Part shown: one piece after another, positions 1-10,067 of the stretch
Layout: every line of letters starts with the position of its first letter
How positions within the stretch are numbered: position 1 is the first letter of the stretch
Program-made: the position numbers and the translations under genes
The notes under the pieces: model-generated
What the model saw: only the letters and a program-made list of their open reading frames with translations
Databases searched by the model: none
Told to the model about the DNA's origin: nothing
Assembly (NCBI RefSeq): GCF_000763315.1
Contig: NZ_JPST01000003.1
Span: forward strand, 124,001 to 188,000
Direction: 5' to 3'
Source: Thermoactinomyces daqus
GTDB taxonomy: Bacteria; Bacillota; Bacilli; Thermoactinomycetales; Thermoactinomycetaceae
DNA: 64,000 nt

Positions 1-1
1 G

Positions 2-457
2 ATCAACAGCATGCCCAAAGTAGCCCTCGGTCCCCTTTTTATCGTGACAATGGGAGCCGGGTTTCCCTCGATTCTCGCCATGGCGATCGCCATCACGATC
101 ATCATCACCACTTTGGTAATCCATACCAGCTTTCAGAGCGTCGATGAGAGCTATCTGATCCTGGCGCGGTCTTTTGGCGCCACTCGCGCTCAGATTTTCC
201 GCACCATTATCTTCCCCGCCAGTATACCGGACATCATCGCCGCTTTAAAAGTAAATGTCGGCTTGTCCTGGGTCGGCGTCATCGTCGGTGAATTTCTGGT
301 CTCCAAAGAAGGACTGGGTTATTTGATTATCTACGGCTTTCAGGTATTCAATCTCAATTTGGTCATGCTGAGCCTTGTGATCGTGGCGATTATTGCGACG
401 ATTATGTACCAGCTGATCGCCTGGGTCGAGCAAAAATGGGGACGCCGCCACAGCTGA
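2..457 (+). CDS. ABC transporter permease, C-terminal part (cut by window edge)
   Basis: This is the last ~150 residues of an inner-membrane permease of the NitT/TauT/SsuC class (BPD_transp_1 family), which forms the channel of an ABC importer. The frame is open to the window edge, so the Met at position 11 is probably internal. Visible are several hydrophobic segments and the cytoplasmic EAA-type loop ([19 protein letters not shown]), which docks the ATPase. The usual partners, a binding protein and an ATPase, would lie upstream outside the window. The substrate (nitrate, sulfonate, thiamine precursor or other) cannot be told from this fragment. Confidence 0.85.
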   Translation: MNSMPKVALGPLFIVTMGAGFPSILAMAIAITIIITTLVIHTSFQSVDESYLILARSFGATRAQIFRTIIFPASIPDIIAALKVNVGLSWVGVIVGEFLVSKEGLGYLIIYGFQVFNLNLVMLSLVIVAIIATIMYQLIAWVEQKWGRRHS

Positions 458-548
458 TCCGTTTAAACATTGTCGCTCCATTTTATGCAAATTGTGTTAA
501 GATTAAAAAGGAAAAATCTACTTCTTTCATTCAAGGAGCGAACAACTG

Positions 549-1019
549 ATGAAAGTGAAGCTGACCGGACTTATCCTCATTCTTGCAGGGATATTGCTCA
601 TGTTGATCAAATCGGATCTGGCTTCGATCACATCTCTTCTCACCTGGCCTTTTATTCTCTTTTTGCTCGGCGCCATTCTCATGTTTTTTGCTTTGTCCAA
701 GCGAAATCATGTTCTTACCCTGTGGACCGGCCTGATCACCGCTCTGGGCCTCTCCATCTGGGGAATAAAATATGTCGACGGATGGCCTAAACATTGGAGC
801 CTGTTGCTTGTGTTATTTGGGATTGCGGTACTGTTTTCCTTCTCCATTTCCAAAAACCACATTACGGGCATTGTCGGGGGCATTATGGTGATTACCGGGA
901 TTTTTGCCTATCCTGGCATTGCCAATCTTCCGGTCATCTCACCCATCACCTCGATTCTGCACGGAATCTGGCCGGTTTTTGTCGTTATTCTCGGCTTGTT
1001 CCTTGTCACCAGAAAATAA
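549..1019 (+). CDS. Small integral membrane protein, function unknown
   Basis: A 156-residue protein made almost entirely of hydrophobic segments; I count five to six probable membrane spans separated by very short loops, ending in a basic RK tail. The layout resembles the LiaF/DUF5668-type N-terminal membrane domain, but I cannot assign a family firmly. A Shine-Dalgarno AAGGAGCG lies about 9 bases before the ATG. It sits between the ABC permease and map on the same strand, with separate spacing, so no functional link is evident. Confidence 0.7.
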   Translation: MKVKLTGLILILAGILLMLIKSDLASITSLLTWPFILFLLGAILMFFALSKRNHVLTLWTGLITALGLSIWGIKYVDGWPKHWSLLLVLFGIAVLFSFSISKNHITGIVGGIMVITGIFAYPGIANLPVISPITSILHGIWPVFVVILGLFLVTRK

Positions 1020-1075
1020 TTGGGGCATAGTATATAGATACTAGATACTCAAAAATTCTCATCGGAGCGAAGCAA

Positions 1076-1828
1076 ATGATATCCATACGAACACCGGAAG
1101 AAATTGCACTCATGCACAAAGCAGGCAAACTTCTTGCTGCCTGCCACCGGGAACTGCGCAAGCGGATCCGTCCGGGGGTGACCACCTGGGAGATCGACCA
1201 ATGGGTGGAAAATTACTTGATGCAGCATGGAGCCACTCCCGAACAAAAAGACTATATGGGTTACCCATACGCTACCTGCGCCTCGGTCAATGATGAGGTG
1301 TGCCACGGATTTCCGCGCAAAACCCCGCTTGCTGAAGGAGATATCGTCACCATCGACTTGGTCGTCAACTTAAATGGCTGGCTGGCCGATTCAGCATGGT
1401 CCTATGCTGTCGGAAAAATCTCCCCTGAGGCGCAGAGGCTGTTAAAGGCAACAAAAGAAGCGCTTTACCGTGGAATTGCCAAAGCGCGTTCAGGCAATCG
1501 CATCGGCGACATTTCCCACGCGATTCAGACATATGCCGAATCTCAGGGACTTTCCGTGGTGCGCCCTTTCATCGGCCACGGAATCGGCAAACATATACAC
1601 GAAGAACCCGAAGTTCCCCATTACGGCCCTCCCGGACAAGGACCGCTCATTCAGGAAGGCATGGTGTTCACGATCGAGCCGATGCTGAACCTCGGTTCCC
1701 ATCATGTCAGGCTGATGCCGGACGGCTGGACGGCCAAAACGGTGGATGGCAGCCTGTCCGCACAATATGAACACACCATTGCCATCATGCCGGAAGGCCC
1801 CCTCATCTTAACCGCACAAGACGAGTAA
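1076..1828 (+). CDS. map: Type I methionine aminopeptidase
   Basis: Cytosolic metalloprotease that removes the initiator Met from nascent proteins. The 250-residue length is that of the catalytic domain alone, as in Bacillus. The five metal ligands are present: D94 (TIDLV), D105 (LADSAW), H168 (IGHGIGKHIHEEP), E201 (FTIEPML) and E232 (QYEHTIAI). H78 matches the substrate-contacting histidine. CGGAGCG precedes the ATG by 6 bases. It is not in the ribosomal-protein/secY-adk cluster where Bacillus map usually lies, so this could be a second, stand-alone copy. Confidence 0.93.
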   Translation: MISIRTPEEIALMHKAGKLLAACHRELRKRIRPGVTTWEIDQWVENYLMQHGATPEQKDYMGYPYATCASVNDEVCHGFPRKTPLAEGDIVTIDLVVNLNGWLADSAWSYAVGKISPEAQRLLKATKEALYRGIAKARSGNRIGDISHAIQTYAESQGLSVVRPFIGHGIGKHIHEEPEVPHYGPPGQGPLIQEGMVFTIEPMLNLGSHHVRLMPDGWTAKTVDGSLSAQYEHTIAIMPEGPLILTAQDE

Positions 1829-1856
1829 AAGCCCGGATCACCGGGCTTTTACTCGT
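1821..1856. terminator. Bidirectional terminator between map and a secreted-protein gene
   Basis: A perfect 16-bp inverted repeat (1821-1836 with 1841-1856) around an ATCA loop. The stem swallows the map stop codon. GC core GCCCGG/CCGGGC is flanked by A4 and T4 on both sides, so it can terminate both convergent genes. Confidence 0.85.
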
Positions 1857-1870
1857 TATTGCTCTTTGTC

Positions 1871-2644
1871 TCAGCGATCCCCTGCCAGCCACTCAATCGT
1901 ATTTACAGCCAGGATGGAATCGTCATAATCGTACCAGTTCGGGTGTAAGCTGTCACCGGGATTCCCTGTGCCATCATCATACAAGGAGGAGTCACCAAGA
2001 GCCGCAAAACGGCCATTGCCATAGGAACCGTGGATATGAAACGGATCAGCGTTCAGATAGATATCTTTTACGATGCTGCTGTTGCTTGTCCCGACTTTGA
2101 TTGTCGTACCACCCCAGCACCCGACTGCAGAGACGCCGGAAGTGACGGGAGAATTGCGTATATCGGTAATGGGATCCTTTGACAGCGAAGCATAGTTAAA
2201 TGTGAAACCGAGCGTATTGACAAAGCTGTTGTAGATATCGACCGAATCGACACCGTCATTGTTCCGGTCGGAGTTATTGTGATCGGCGATGAAGTAGACC
2301 CCGCCTCCGTTTTGGATAAAACGGATGATGGCCGATTTTTCTGATGAACTGAAGTTTATATTCGGCTCCGGCAAAACCAATACATCATACTGGCTGAGCA
2401 AGGTATCCGTCAGTGAGGAAGCGGTTGAGGCCACGGTATAACCATCGCTCCGCAAGGCATCCGCCAATTCCGAATAGGCCCCGTTAATGGTCCAATCCGC
2501 ATTTCCCGCCGTTTCACCATGCCCTTGATCAAACAGAATTTTCCCGGTGTAGGCTTGGGCCGATCCATGCATGACCAAAAAAGAGAATAAAACCGCAAGA
2601 GCCATCATCGCCAAGGATCTTGCCAGCCTCATTGTTCCAAACAT
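1871..2644 (-). CDS. Secreted protein with a GATase-1-like (DUF4350/ThuA-type) fold
   Basis: A 257-residue exported protein with a signal peptide: basic MFGTMRLARS, a hydrophobic stretch, then cleavage near GSAQAY. The start at 2644 is chosen because AAGGGAG lies 9 bases upstream; an in-frame start 45 bases further upstream has no such site. The mature part runs KILFDQGHGE, then a DVLVLPEPN strand, NGGGVYFIADHNNSD and a final GDSS. This resembles the glutamine-amidotransferase-like domains found in ThuA/DUF4350 proteins; no catalytic Cys is obvious. The role is unknown, perhaps binding a carbohydrate or nucleotide-like ligand outside the cell. Confidence 0.7.
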   Translation of the reverse strand: MFGTMRLARSLAMMALAVLFSFLVMHGSAQAYTGKILFDQGHGETAGNADWTINGAYSELADALRSDGYTVASTASSLTDTLLSQYDVLVLPEPNINFSSSEKSAIIRFIQNGGGVYFIADHNNSDRNNDGVDSVDIYNSFVNTLGFTFNYASLSKDPITDIRNSPVTSGVSAVGCWGGTTIKVGTSNSSIVKDIYLNADPFHIHGSYGNGRFAALGDSSLYDDGTGNPGDSLHPNWYDYDDSILAVNTIEWLAGDR

Positions 2645-2710
2645 TTTGATGCTCCCTTCTTGTTGTCTAAACCGAATTAAATTATACAAATATACAAATA
2701 TTTTTCGACA

Positions 2711-2747
2711 AAAAAAGGCTGTTGACCTTCTTTGCCAACAGCCTTTT
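2711..2747 (-). terminator. Rho-independent terminator of ddl
   Basis: Inverted repeat 2713-2724 with 2736-2747 (AAAAGGCTGTTG/CAACAGCCTTTT), 11-base loop. On the minus strand it ends in seven T residues, 4 bases after the ddl stop. Confidence 0.88.
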
Positions 2748-2750
2748 CGT

Positions 2751-3851
2751 TCACTTCACCTCAAAGGAAGTGATTAAATTCTTCTTCTCTTCAAACCGTT
2801 CCAGCGCCAGTTCAATCAAGCGGGAAATCAGTTCACTGTAGCTGATGCCGGAATGCTCCCACAGCTTGGCATACATGCTGAAAGGGGTGAAACCGGGCAT
2901 AGTGTTGATTTCGTTGATTAATACTTCTCCGTTATCTTTGCGGATGAAGAAATCAACTCGTGCCAACCCGCTGCAATCAATCGCCCTGAAAGCACGGATG
3001 GCCAAATCGCGAAGCTTTTCGGCAACCTCCCCGGGCAAATCGGCGGGAATGCGCATCACCGATTTCCCGTCCACATATTTTGCCCGGTAATCATAAAATT
3101 CATTGGAAGAGACGATTTCCCCCGGAACCGAGGCTTTCGGCTCGTCATTTCCCAACACGGCCACTTCCACTTCATGGGCAGGGATAAACTCTTCCACAAT
3201 GATTTTTCGGTCAAATTGTCCGGCCAGTTCAACAGCCTCAATCAGTTCATCCCGTTTTTTCACCTTGGAAATGCCGACACTGGAACCGAGGTTTGCCGGT
3301 TTCACAAAACAGGGGTACCCCAGTTCTTCTTCGATTTTCGCGATCCATTCCTCTTTCCGCTTTGACCATCCGGATTTCAGGAAGGCCAGATATTTGGCTT
3401 GGGGAAGACCTTCGACGGCAAACACTTTTTTGGAAAATTCCTTATCCATCCCGACGGCGGAGGCAAGCACACCTGCACCAACATACGGGATTTGGGCGAT
3501 TTCCATCATCCCCTGAATCGTTCCATCCTCTCCAAATGTACCGTGAAGAACCGGAAAAACCACATCAATTTTTCCCGGGCCGAAAAAGTCGAGGTCAGTC
3601 CCGGCATCTTCAACCACCTGTGGAAGGTTGCTGCCGATCTGTTCAATTTTTTCCGGCTCCAATTTTCCCTGCAACATGGGAAGAGACTTTTTTCCCGGAT
3701 TAAAATGGCCTTCCCGGGTGATTCCAATGGGGATCACCTCATATTTTTCCGGATCGATGGCTTTAATCACCGATGCGGCAGAAGACAAAGAGACGTCATG
3801 CTCTCCTGATTTTCCCCCAAACAGTACGGCCACACGGATTTTCTTTCCCAT
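2751..3851 (-). CDS. ddl: D-alanine-D-alanine ligase
   Basis: ATP-grasp enzyme joining two D-alanines for the peptidoglycan pentapeptide. The N-terminal VAVLFGGKSGEHDVSLSSA block binds the first D-Ala; KPANLGSSVGISKV and the EVEVAVLGND segment form the ATP-grasp; the C-terminal LINEINTMPGFTPFSMYAKLW carries the Mg-binding E/N pair and the omega/C-terminal ligand loop. At 366 residues it has the usual Ddl length. I chose ATG 3851, which has GGAAAGGGTGGGAG just upstream, over a GTG 24 bases earlier that overlaps this site. It lies 36 bases downstream of engB on the same strand and is followed by its own terminator. Confidence 0.93.
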   Translation of the reverse strand: MGKKIRVAVLFGGKSGEHDVSLSSAASVIKAIDPEKYEVIPIGITREGHFNPGKKSLPMLQGKLEPEKIEQIGSNLPQVVEDAGTDLDFFGPGKIDVVFPVLHGTFGEDGTIQGMMEIAQIPYVGAGVLASAVGMDKEFSKKVFAVEGLPQAKYLAFLKSGWSKRKEEWIAKIEEELGYPCFVKPANLGSSVGISKVKKRDELIEAVELAGQFDRKIIVEEFIPAHEVEVAVLGNDEPKASVPGEIVSSNEFYDYRAKYVDGKSVMRIPADLPGEVAEKLRDLAIRAFRAIDCSGLARVDFFIRKDNGEVLINEINTMPGFTPFSMYAKLWEHSGISYSELISRLIELALERFEEKKNLITSFEVK

Positions 3852-3887
3852 CCACTCCCACCCTTTCCTGTGCACAGCATCCTGTTA

Positions 3888-4487
3888 TCATGAGCCTTCG
3901 CTGTTTCCTGTGCATTTCTCTATTTCTTTCCATAACTGTTCTTTACCATATGCAGTTTCGGATGAAAACAGAAGCAACGGGTCGCCCTGATGCAACTCCA
4001 GTCCTTCTCTCACTGCTTTTAAATGCTTTTGCCATTTTCCTCTGGAAATTTTATCTGCTTTGGTGGCCACAACGATAACCGGAATGCCAAAATGCTTCAA
4101 ATATTGATACATATTCTGATCATCTGCTGTCGGCGGATGACGCAAATCGACCACCTGAATCACGCCTTTTAAGGTTTCGCGCCCCGTCAGGTAGGTCTCC
4201 ATCATTTTTCCCCACGACTGGCGAACGCTTTTCGGCACCCGGGCAAAGCCGTATCCCGGTACATCGGCAAAGTACAATTGATCATTAATGCGATAAAAAT
4301 TGATCGTTTGCGTCTTTCCCGGTTTGGAACTGGTACGCGCCAGATTTTTTCGTTGGATCAAACAATTGATCAACGAAGATTTTCCCACATTGGAACGCCC
4401 GGCCAGAGCGATTTCCGGCAGGGCGTCTTCGGGATATTGCGCCGGTTTGACGGCGCTGATCACAAACTCAGCTTTTTTTACCAGCAT
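3888..4487 (-). CDS. engB: Ribosome biogenesis GTPase YsxC/EngB
   Basis: A 199-residue TRAFAC GTPase required for late 50S ribosomal subunit assembly. Motifs: G1 GRSNVGKS (30-37), G2 region [12 protein letters not shown]3 DVPGYG (75-80), G4 TKADK (142-146). The start at 4487 overlaps the end of lonA by 20 bases, with GAGGG 6 bases upstream inside lonA, so the two genes are translationally close. The lonA-ysxC order is the Bacillus arrangement. Confidence 0.95.
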   Translation of the reverse strand: MLVKKAEFVISAVKPAQYPEDALPEIALAGRSNVGKSSLINCLIQRKNLARTSSKPGKTQTINFYRINDQLYFADVPGYGFARVPKSVRQSWGKMMETYLTGRETLKGVIQVVDLRHPPTADDQNMYQYLKHFGIPVIVVATKADKISRGKWQKHLKAVREGLELHQGDPLLLFSSETAYGKEQLWKEIEKCTGNSEGS

Positions 4488-6813
4488 AAGGATCCCTCAC
4501 TAACGCCAACTTCAGCACTTCATCCATGTGACTGACCGTCGTGAATTTGAGGTCCTTGCGGACACTTTTTGGTATATCTTGCAGATCTTTTTCATTATCC
4601 TGCGGACAAATCACATGTTTGATGCCGGCGCGGTGAGCACTTAATGATTTTTCTTTTAAGCCGCCAATGGGGAGAACCCTTCCCCGCAGGGTAATCTCTC
4701 CCGTCATCGCCACATCGCGCGAAACGGGGATGCCCGTCAAAGCAGAGACCAATGCGGTAGCCATCGTGATGCCGGCGGAAGGGCCGTCTTTAGGAATCGC
4801 GCCTTCAGGGATATGGATATGAATATCATTTTTTTCATGGAATTCCGGGTCGATTCCGAGCTCTTCAGCTCTGCTCCGGATAAAGCTGAACGCCGCCTGT
4901 GCGGATTCCTTCATCACATCGCCCAGCTGACCGGTCAAAGTCAGCTTTCCTTTTCCCGGGAAAAGGGTCACCTCGACAGACAAGGTGTCACCTCCCGCTT
5001 CCGTCCAGGCCAATCCGGTAACCACACCGACCTGATCCGTTTCTTCCGCCCGGCCGTAGCGAAATTTTTCCGGTCCCAGGTAGGACTCGATATTTCGCGC
5101 TGTCACGACCACTTTCTTCTTCTCGCCAGCGACGATGTGCTTCGCTGCTTTGCGGCAAAGCGTTCCGATGGCCCGTTCGAGATTGCGGACACCGGCTTCT
5201 CTCGTATAGTTACGGATCAGTTTTAATACGGCGCCGGACTGGATTTGCAACTGTTCTTTGGATAAACCATGTTCCTCCAGTTGTTTCGGAAGCAAGTATT
5301 TTTTCGCGATCTCTTCCTTTTCGATTTCGGTATAGCCGGAGATATACAGCACCTCCATCCGGTCCAGCAGCGGACGGGGGATGTTATGAATCGCATTGGC
5401 CGTCGTAATAAACATCACTTTGGATAGATCAAACGGAATTTCGATATAATGATCGCTAAATGTATGGTTTTGATTGGGATCGAGCACTTCCAAAAGGGCT
5501 GCCGAAGGATCTCCGCGAAAATCCATCGACATTTTGTCGATTTCATCGAGCAAAAAAACGGGGTTGCTGCTTCCTGCCTGTTTCATTCCCTGAATGATCC
5601 GGCCCGGCATTGCACCGACATAGGTACGGCGATGCCCCCGAATCTCCGCTTCATCGCGCACTCCTCCGAGAGAAATGCGAACGAAATTCCTGTTCAGCGC
5701 CCGGGCAATCGACCGGGCCAGCGAGGTTTTTCCCACACCGGGAGGTCCGGCCAGACAGAGAATCGGCCCCTTCAATTTTTTCACCATCTGTTGAACCGCC
5801 AAATACTCCAATACCCGCTCTTTTACCTTTTCCAGACCGTAATGATCTTCGTCCAGGATTCTTTCCGCCTTGTCCAGGCTCAGATCATCCACTGTCTCTT
5901 TTTGCCAGGGCAAATCCAGCAACCAATCGATATAATTGCGAACCACACCGCCTTCTGCTGAGTTGGTCGGAATTTTTTCCAGGCGGTCGATTTCCTTTTC
6001 GATCTTCTCTTTTACTGAGTCGTCTGCTTTCAATTCGGCCAGTTTCTCGCGAAGTTCCTCCACTTCGCCGGTGCGTCCTTCTTTTTCTCCGAGTTCCTTT
6101 TGAATGGCCTTCATCTGTTCACGCAAGTAATACTCTTTTTGCGTTTTTTCCATCTGTTTTTTGACACGGGAACTGATTTTTTTCTCCAGTTCCAGCACTT
6201 CTTTTTCGTTGTGGATGATGGAAAGAAGCTTTTCCAACCTGGCCTGGATGTTCGTCTCCTCCAGAATCGTCTGCTTATCGGCAATCTTGAGAGGAAGATG
6301 GGAAGTGATCACATCAGCCAGGCGGCCGGGTTCCTCGATATCGACGACAACGGAATAGATCTCCGGCGAGAGCTTTTTGGACAAACGAAGGTATTGTTCA
6401 AAATGGTCCAATACCGCGCGCATCAGCGCTTTGATATCCTGTCCGCCCTCATCCTCACCTTCAAGCTCGAGGTAGCGAACAATGTAACACTCATCATCGC
6501 CGACAAATTCTTCGATACGCGCCCGCTTTAAGCCTTCGACGAGCACGCGAATCGTTCCGTTGGGAAGTTTAAGCATTTGGCGAACTTTTGCAACCGTTCC
6601 TATTTGATATATATCTTCTGGGGTTGGCTCTTCTATATGAACTTCTTTTTGCGTCGCGAGCAATATGAGATTATGATCGTCCACCATCGCCTTTTCCAAA
6701 GCCCGAACCGAACGTTCCCTTCCTACATCCAAATGCAATACCATAGTAGGGAAAACGATAAGTCCCCGTAACGGGAGTAAAGGCAATGTACGTTCCTCTT
6801 CTTTTACAGCCAT
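4468..6813 (-). CDS. lonA: ATP-dependent protease La (LonA)
   Basis: A 781-residue soluble AAA+ protease that degrades damaged and regulatory proteins. The N-terminal substrate-binding domain covers roughly 1-210, followed by a coiled coil at ~205-290. Then come the AAA+ module with Walker A GPPGVGKT (356-363) and Walker B LLDEID (421-426), and a C-terminal protease domain with the Ser-Lys dyad S679 (KDGPSAG) and K722 ([14 protein letters not shown]). GGAGGTGCATAT precedes the ATG. A sigma-A-like promoter sits 50-78 bases upstream of the start, so it can be transcribed apart from lonB. Confidence 0.97.
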   Translation of the reverse strand: MAVKEEERTLPLLPLRGLIVFPTMVLHLDVGRERSVRALEKAMVDDHNLILLATQKEVHIEEPTPEDIYQIGTVAKVRQMLKLPNGTIRVLVEGLKRARIEEFVGDDECYIVRYLELEGEDEGGQDIKALMRAVLDHFEQYLRLSKKLSPEIYSVVVDIEEPGRLADVITSHLPLKIADKQTILEETNIQARLEKLLSIIHNEKEVLELEKKISSRVKKQMEKTQKEYYLREQMKAIQKELGEKEGRTGEVEELREKLAELKADDSVKEKIEKEIDRLEKIPTNSAEGGVVRNYIDWLLDLPWQKETVDDLSLDKAERILDEDHYGLEKVKERVLEYLAVQQMVKKLKGPILCLAGPPGVGKTSLARSIARALNRNFVRISLGGVRDEAEIRGHRRTYVGAMPGRIIQGMKQAGSSNPVFLLDEIDKMSMDFRGDPSAALLEVLDPNQNHTFSDHYIEIPFDLSKVMFITTANAIHNIPRPLLDRMEVLYISGYTEIEKEEIAKKYLLPKQLEEHGLSKEQLQIQSGAVLKLIRNYTREAGVRNLERAIGTLCRKAAKHIVAGEKKKVVVTARNIESYLGPEKFRYGRAEETDQVGVVTGLAWTEAGGDTLSVEVTLFPGKGKLTLTGQLGDVMKESAQAAFSFIRSRAEELGIDPEFHEKNDIHIHIPEGAIPKDGPSAGITMATALVSALTGIPVSRDVAMTGEITLRGRVLPIGGLKEKSLSAHRAGIKHVICPQDNEKDLQDIPKSVRKDLKFTTVSHMDEVLKLALVRDPYAGKKS

Positions 6814-6862
6814 ATATGCACCTCCGTTGCTGTCAACAAGGAACTGATTGCAGCTTTGTTCG

Positions 6863-6891
6863 ATTTTATCCTATTCGTTTTCTTTTGTCTA
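6863..6891 (-). promoter_or_regulatory. Candidate sigma-A promoter of lonA
   Basis: On the minus strand TAGACA, a 17-base spacer, then TAAAAT, ending about 50 bases before the lonA start. No CtsR-type heptad repeat or CIRCE element was seen beside it. Confidence 0.55.
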
Positions 6892-6969
6892 TGACATCCT
6901 GCTCATGCCGGATTCCCTCAAGATCGGCAGGGAAACAGGGCAAAAGGTGACTCCGTCATCAGTTCCTTT

Positions 6970-8667
6970 TTATACAGGCGCAGACGTAGGAGTAAACAGG
7001 CTTGATGTTTCTCCCATACTCTCTTCCTCACCCGCGTCTGTCACTTCTGTCTCCTCTTTCTGAACGCAAGCCAACTTCAATACCGACTCAATGCGTTCGA
7101 CAGGAATCACTTCAATCCCTTCCATCTTCTTAAAGATGGCCTGCATATTTTCCGCCGGGATCAGCACCCGTTTCGCCCCGGCTTGTTTGGCCGCTTCCAC
7201 CTTGGCAATAATTCCGCCGACCGGTTTCACATATCCGTGAATGCTGAGTTCACCGGTCATCGCTAATTGATTGTCAACGGGGACTCCTTTGATCGCGGAA
7301 TAAATCGCGGTCGCCATGGTAATCCCCGCAGACGGCCCGTCCAATGGGATTCCACCCGGAAAATTGATATGCAAATGATAATCTTCCGGACGTACGCCTG
7401 TGGTCCGCAACACAGTGATCACATTTTCCACCGACCCGCGAGCCATGCTTTTGCGACGCAATGTCCGCTGCTGGCTGGACATTTCCTCTTCTTCCACAAC
7501 ACCCGTGATTCGAATCGTTCCTTTCCCGGGAGATGCGGGAGAAGCTGAAACCTCAATTTCCAAAACCGTGCCCAGATGCGGGCCGTACACGGCCAGTCCC
7601 GTTGCCAGCCCCACTTGGGCGGTCGGAGGCATTTTTTGATTTGGACGGGGGTTCAGCTGGCTGCTGTTCACCACCCATTCCACATCATCCGCTTCCACCC
7701 GCGAACGGTTTTCCGACATGGCAAGTCCCACTGAGGTTTGCACAATGTTCACCGCATCCCGGCCATTCATCGCATATTTGGTGATAACGGAAATCGCTTC
7801 GGGTGTATAACCAAACCGGATGCGCTCGAGCGCCTGGGTGGCGATTTTTTCGATTTCCGTCGCCAGAAGCGGCCGGAAAAATATTTCCATGCAACGGGAA
7901 CGAATCGCCGGCGGAATTTCTTCCGGTGTGCGGGTTGTCGCCCCGATCAGGCGGAAATCGGCCGGCAATCCGTTTTGAAAAATATCATGGATGTGGGTGG
8001 GGGTATTACTGTCTTCCGAACTGTAATACGCGCTTTCCAAAAACACTTTCCGGTCTTCCAACACTTTGAGCAGCTTGTTCATCTGAATGGGATGCAGCTC
8101 CCCGATTTCGTCAATAAACAGAATGCCGCCATGCGCTTTGGTTACGGCTCCGGGTTTGGGCTGGGGAATACCGGCCATCCCCATCGCCCCCGCTCCCTGG
8201 TAAATCGGATCGTGCACGGAACCGATCAGGGGATCGGCGATGCCCCGTTCATCGAACCTGGCGGTGGTGGCATCGATCTCAATAAATTTGGAGTCGCTGT
8301 TAAACGGCGATACGCTGCTTTTTTTCGCCTCCTCCAAGATCACCCGGGCGGCCGCTGTCTTTCCCACTCCCGGCGGGCCGTAAATCAATACATGCTGGGG
8401 ATTCGGGCCGCACAGTGCTGCTTTTAAGGCGCGAATTCCTTCCTCCTGTCCGATGATCTCGTCCACTTTTGCCGGACGTGTCTTTTCGGCAAGAGGCTCA
8501 GACAAAGAAATCTGGCGCATGGACTTTAACTTTTCCATTTCTTTGCGTGCTTCTTTATCCAATGCACTTCGATTGGTTTGTTGGCTTTTTAAGAGGTTCC
8601 AAAAATAAATGCCGATAATGATGGAAAAGAAAACCTGTAAAAACATGAGTAATGCAGTCCAACTCAT
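6970..8667 (-). CDS. lonB: Membrane-anchored ATP-dependent protease LonB
   Basis: A 565-residue Lon of the Bacillus LonB type, which is linked to forespore development in B. subtilis. Residues 5-26 form a single N-terminal membrane anchor in place of the LonA substrate domain. The AAA+ module has Walker A GPPGVGKT (97-104) and FIDEIGEL (184-191). The protease domain has S446 (LDGPSAG) and K489 (GGIIAKVEAA). AAAGGGATGGG precedes the ATG. It lies between clpX and lonA as in Bacillus, except that a femX-like gene has been inserted on the clpX side. Confidence 0.94.
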   Translation of the reverse strand: MSWTALLMFLQVFFSIIIGIYFWNLLKSQQTNRSALDKEARKEMEKLKSMRQISLSEPLAEKTRPAKVDEIIGQEEGIRALKAALCGPNPQHVLIYGPPGVGKTAAARVILEEAKKSSVSPFNSDSKFIEIDATTARFDERGIADPLIGSVHDPIYQGAGAMGMAGIPQPKPGAVTKAHGGILFIDEIGELHPIQMNKLLKVLEDRKVFLESAYYSSEDSNTPTHIHDIFQNGLPADFRLIGATTRTPEEIPPAIRSRCMEIFFRPLLATEIEKIATQALERIRFGYTPEAISVITKYAMNGRDAVNIVQTSVGLAMSENRSRVEADDVEWVVNSSQLNPRPNQKMPPTAQVGLATGLAVYGPHLGTVLEIEVSASPASPGKGTIRITGVVEEEEMSSQQRTLRRKSMARGSVENVITVLRTTGVRPEDYHLHINFPGGIPLDGPSAGITMATAIYSAIKGVPVDNQLAMTGELSIHGYVKPVGGIIAKVEAAKQAGAKRVLIPAENMQAIFKKMEGIEVIPVERIESVLKLACVQKEETEVTDAGEEESMGETSSLFTPTSAPV

Positions 8668-8779
8668 CTAGCCCATCCCTTTCCTGTTCCTGCAAAGTCC
8701 AATACTTTATCTTGTATTATGACCGTCAGGAAAGGGGGATAATCATCCGTTCGGGCCAAGCCAAAATGAACCAGCGGCT

Positions 8780-9916
8780 TTATCTTTTTTTCATATACAT
8801 ATCAAAAGCCCAATACAACATCGGAATAACCGGATAATCCCATTCTCCGACCAATTCACAAGCTTCCCCGCCGAAACCCAACTTGAAATGCAATAATTCA
8901 AACAAGGGGTTATTTTCATCCAAAACGGTGCTGATTCCACGGAAATCAAAGAGGCGATCCCCCTGCTGATAAGCATCCTGAATCATCTTCCAGCGCAGAT
9001 AAACACTGGCCGGATCCGCGAGCGATTCGCCGTGACGGGCATTATAGAGGTCCCAAGTGTGCCCGTTTACCCTGACCGCGAGGGAGGCACTCAAGATTCT
9101 CTCACCCAAGCGGGCCAAGTACAGGCGCACGCGGTAAGGATTCTCCATAATCAGGGTTTCAAACATTCTTTCGAAATAGGAAAGACCCCGCACCTGAGAT
9201 TTTTCCCGCTCTGCTGTGATTCGCAGCAAATGGTGAAATTGCGGCAAATCCTCTTCGGTTCCCAGGTAAACATGAATTCCTTCCTGTTCCGCTTGATGAA
9301 TCTTGTTTTGCCATGCGGGATAAAATCCGGAATAGACTTGTTCCAAGGATTTTCCCCTCATGTTTAAACGAAAGACAAATTGCGGCTGAACCGTATCAAA
9401 ACTGTCCTGTCCTTCATTTTTTCTCCAGCCGAGTTCGGCCAATTCCTGCTGTACATATTCCACATCATTAAAGATCTGATCAGGTCGAATATCGGTCAAT
9501 TTTCGGTTTTTTAATCCATGTGACTGAAACTCCTGAATCGCTTGCATGATCGTTTGGCTGGACCACTTCTTTCGCACGAGCGGCGGGTCCATCTTCACAG
9601 TAAAAACATGGCGCTGTTTTAAATGGCTGAGAAGAGGCTCAAACCATTCGCTCAATTTGCGATTGGAGAACCAATCGATCATCGGTCCCCGCGGTATGTA
9701 TGCCAAATATTTGTTTAATCCCGGCACTTTCCGATAAAGGACAAGCGCTCCGCCAACCATCTGTCCGTCCCCGGTAAACCATCCCAACAACTCGCTGGCC
9801 CATTTCCATTCTGCCTTCAAATCGGCCCATGAGGGATATTGCAGAAAGTTTCTATAAGGCTCTGTCTCCACAAAATTTAAATAATGGTCTCGATCAATAA
9901 CCGATACTTGTAGCAT
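8780..9916 (-). CDS. FemABX-family peptidyltransferase (lipid II interpeptide bridge type)
   Basis: A 378-residue protein of the Fem family (two GNAT-like domains), which transfers amino acids from aminoacyl-tRNA to the lipid II side chain. Family features are the early FLQYPSWADLKAEWKW block, GGALVLYRKVPGLNKYLAYIPRGP, and the C-terminal FDFRGIS/LGFGGEACELVGEWDYPV motifs. The ATG at 9916 lies 8 bases after AAAGAGGTGG; an in-frame GTG four codons earlier is inside that site and is rejected. It sits between the lonB and clpX genes, an unusual insertion. The amino acid added cannot be told from sequence. Confidence 0.88.
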   Translation of the reverse strand: MLQVSVIDRDHYLNFVETEPYRNFLQYPSWADLKAEWKWASELLGWFTGDGQMVGGALVLYRKVPGLNKYLAYIPRGPMIDWFSNRKLSEWFEPLLSHLKQRHVFTVKMDPPLVRKKWSSQTIMQAIQEFQSHGLKNRKLTDIRPDQIFNDVEYVQQELAELGWRKNEGQDSFDTVQPQFVFRLNMRGKSLEQVYSGFYPAWQNKIHQAEQEGIHVYLGTEEDLPQFHHLLRITAEREKSQVRGLSYFERMFETLIMENPYRVRLYLARLGERILSASLAVRVNGHTWDLYNARHGESLADPASVYLRWKMIQDAYQQGDRLFDFRGISTVLDENNPLFELLHFKLGFGGEACELVGEWDYPVIPMLYWAFDMYMKKR

Positions 9917-9939
9917 GCAAAATTCCACCTCTTTGTTAA

Positions 9940-9978
9940 CCGAAAGAGCAGCTCTGCCGCTTTGCCGGAGAACTGCTC
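9940..9978 (-). terminator. Hairpin upstream of femX-like gene
   Basis: Imperfect inverted repeat 9946-9951 with 9973-9978 (GAGCAG/CTGCTC), extended inward by short pairs and followed on the minus strand by TTTCGGTT. It could be a second clp terminator or leader structure; the ~24 bases between it and the femX ribosome site leave little room for a separate promoter. Confidence 0.4.
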
Positions 9979-10023
9979 ATGATTTGACCTGAAACCACTA
10001 CATTTTAACATACCATGAACGAA

Positions 10024-10056
10024 AGAAAAAAGCATCCGCCCAATCCCGGCAGATGC
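10024..10056 (-). terminator. Terminator of clpP-clpX
   Basis: Stem GCATC-GCC (10032-10040) with GGC-GATGC (10048-10056), one mismatch, followed on the minus strand by TTTTTTCTTTC. It lies 12 bases after the clpX stop. Confidence 0.85.
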
Positions 10057-10067
10057 CAACAATTTCG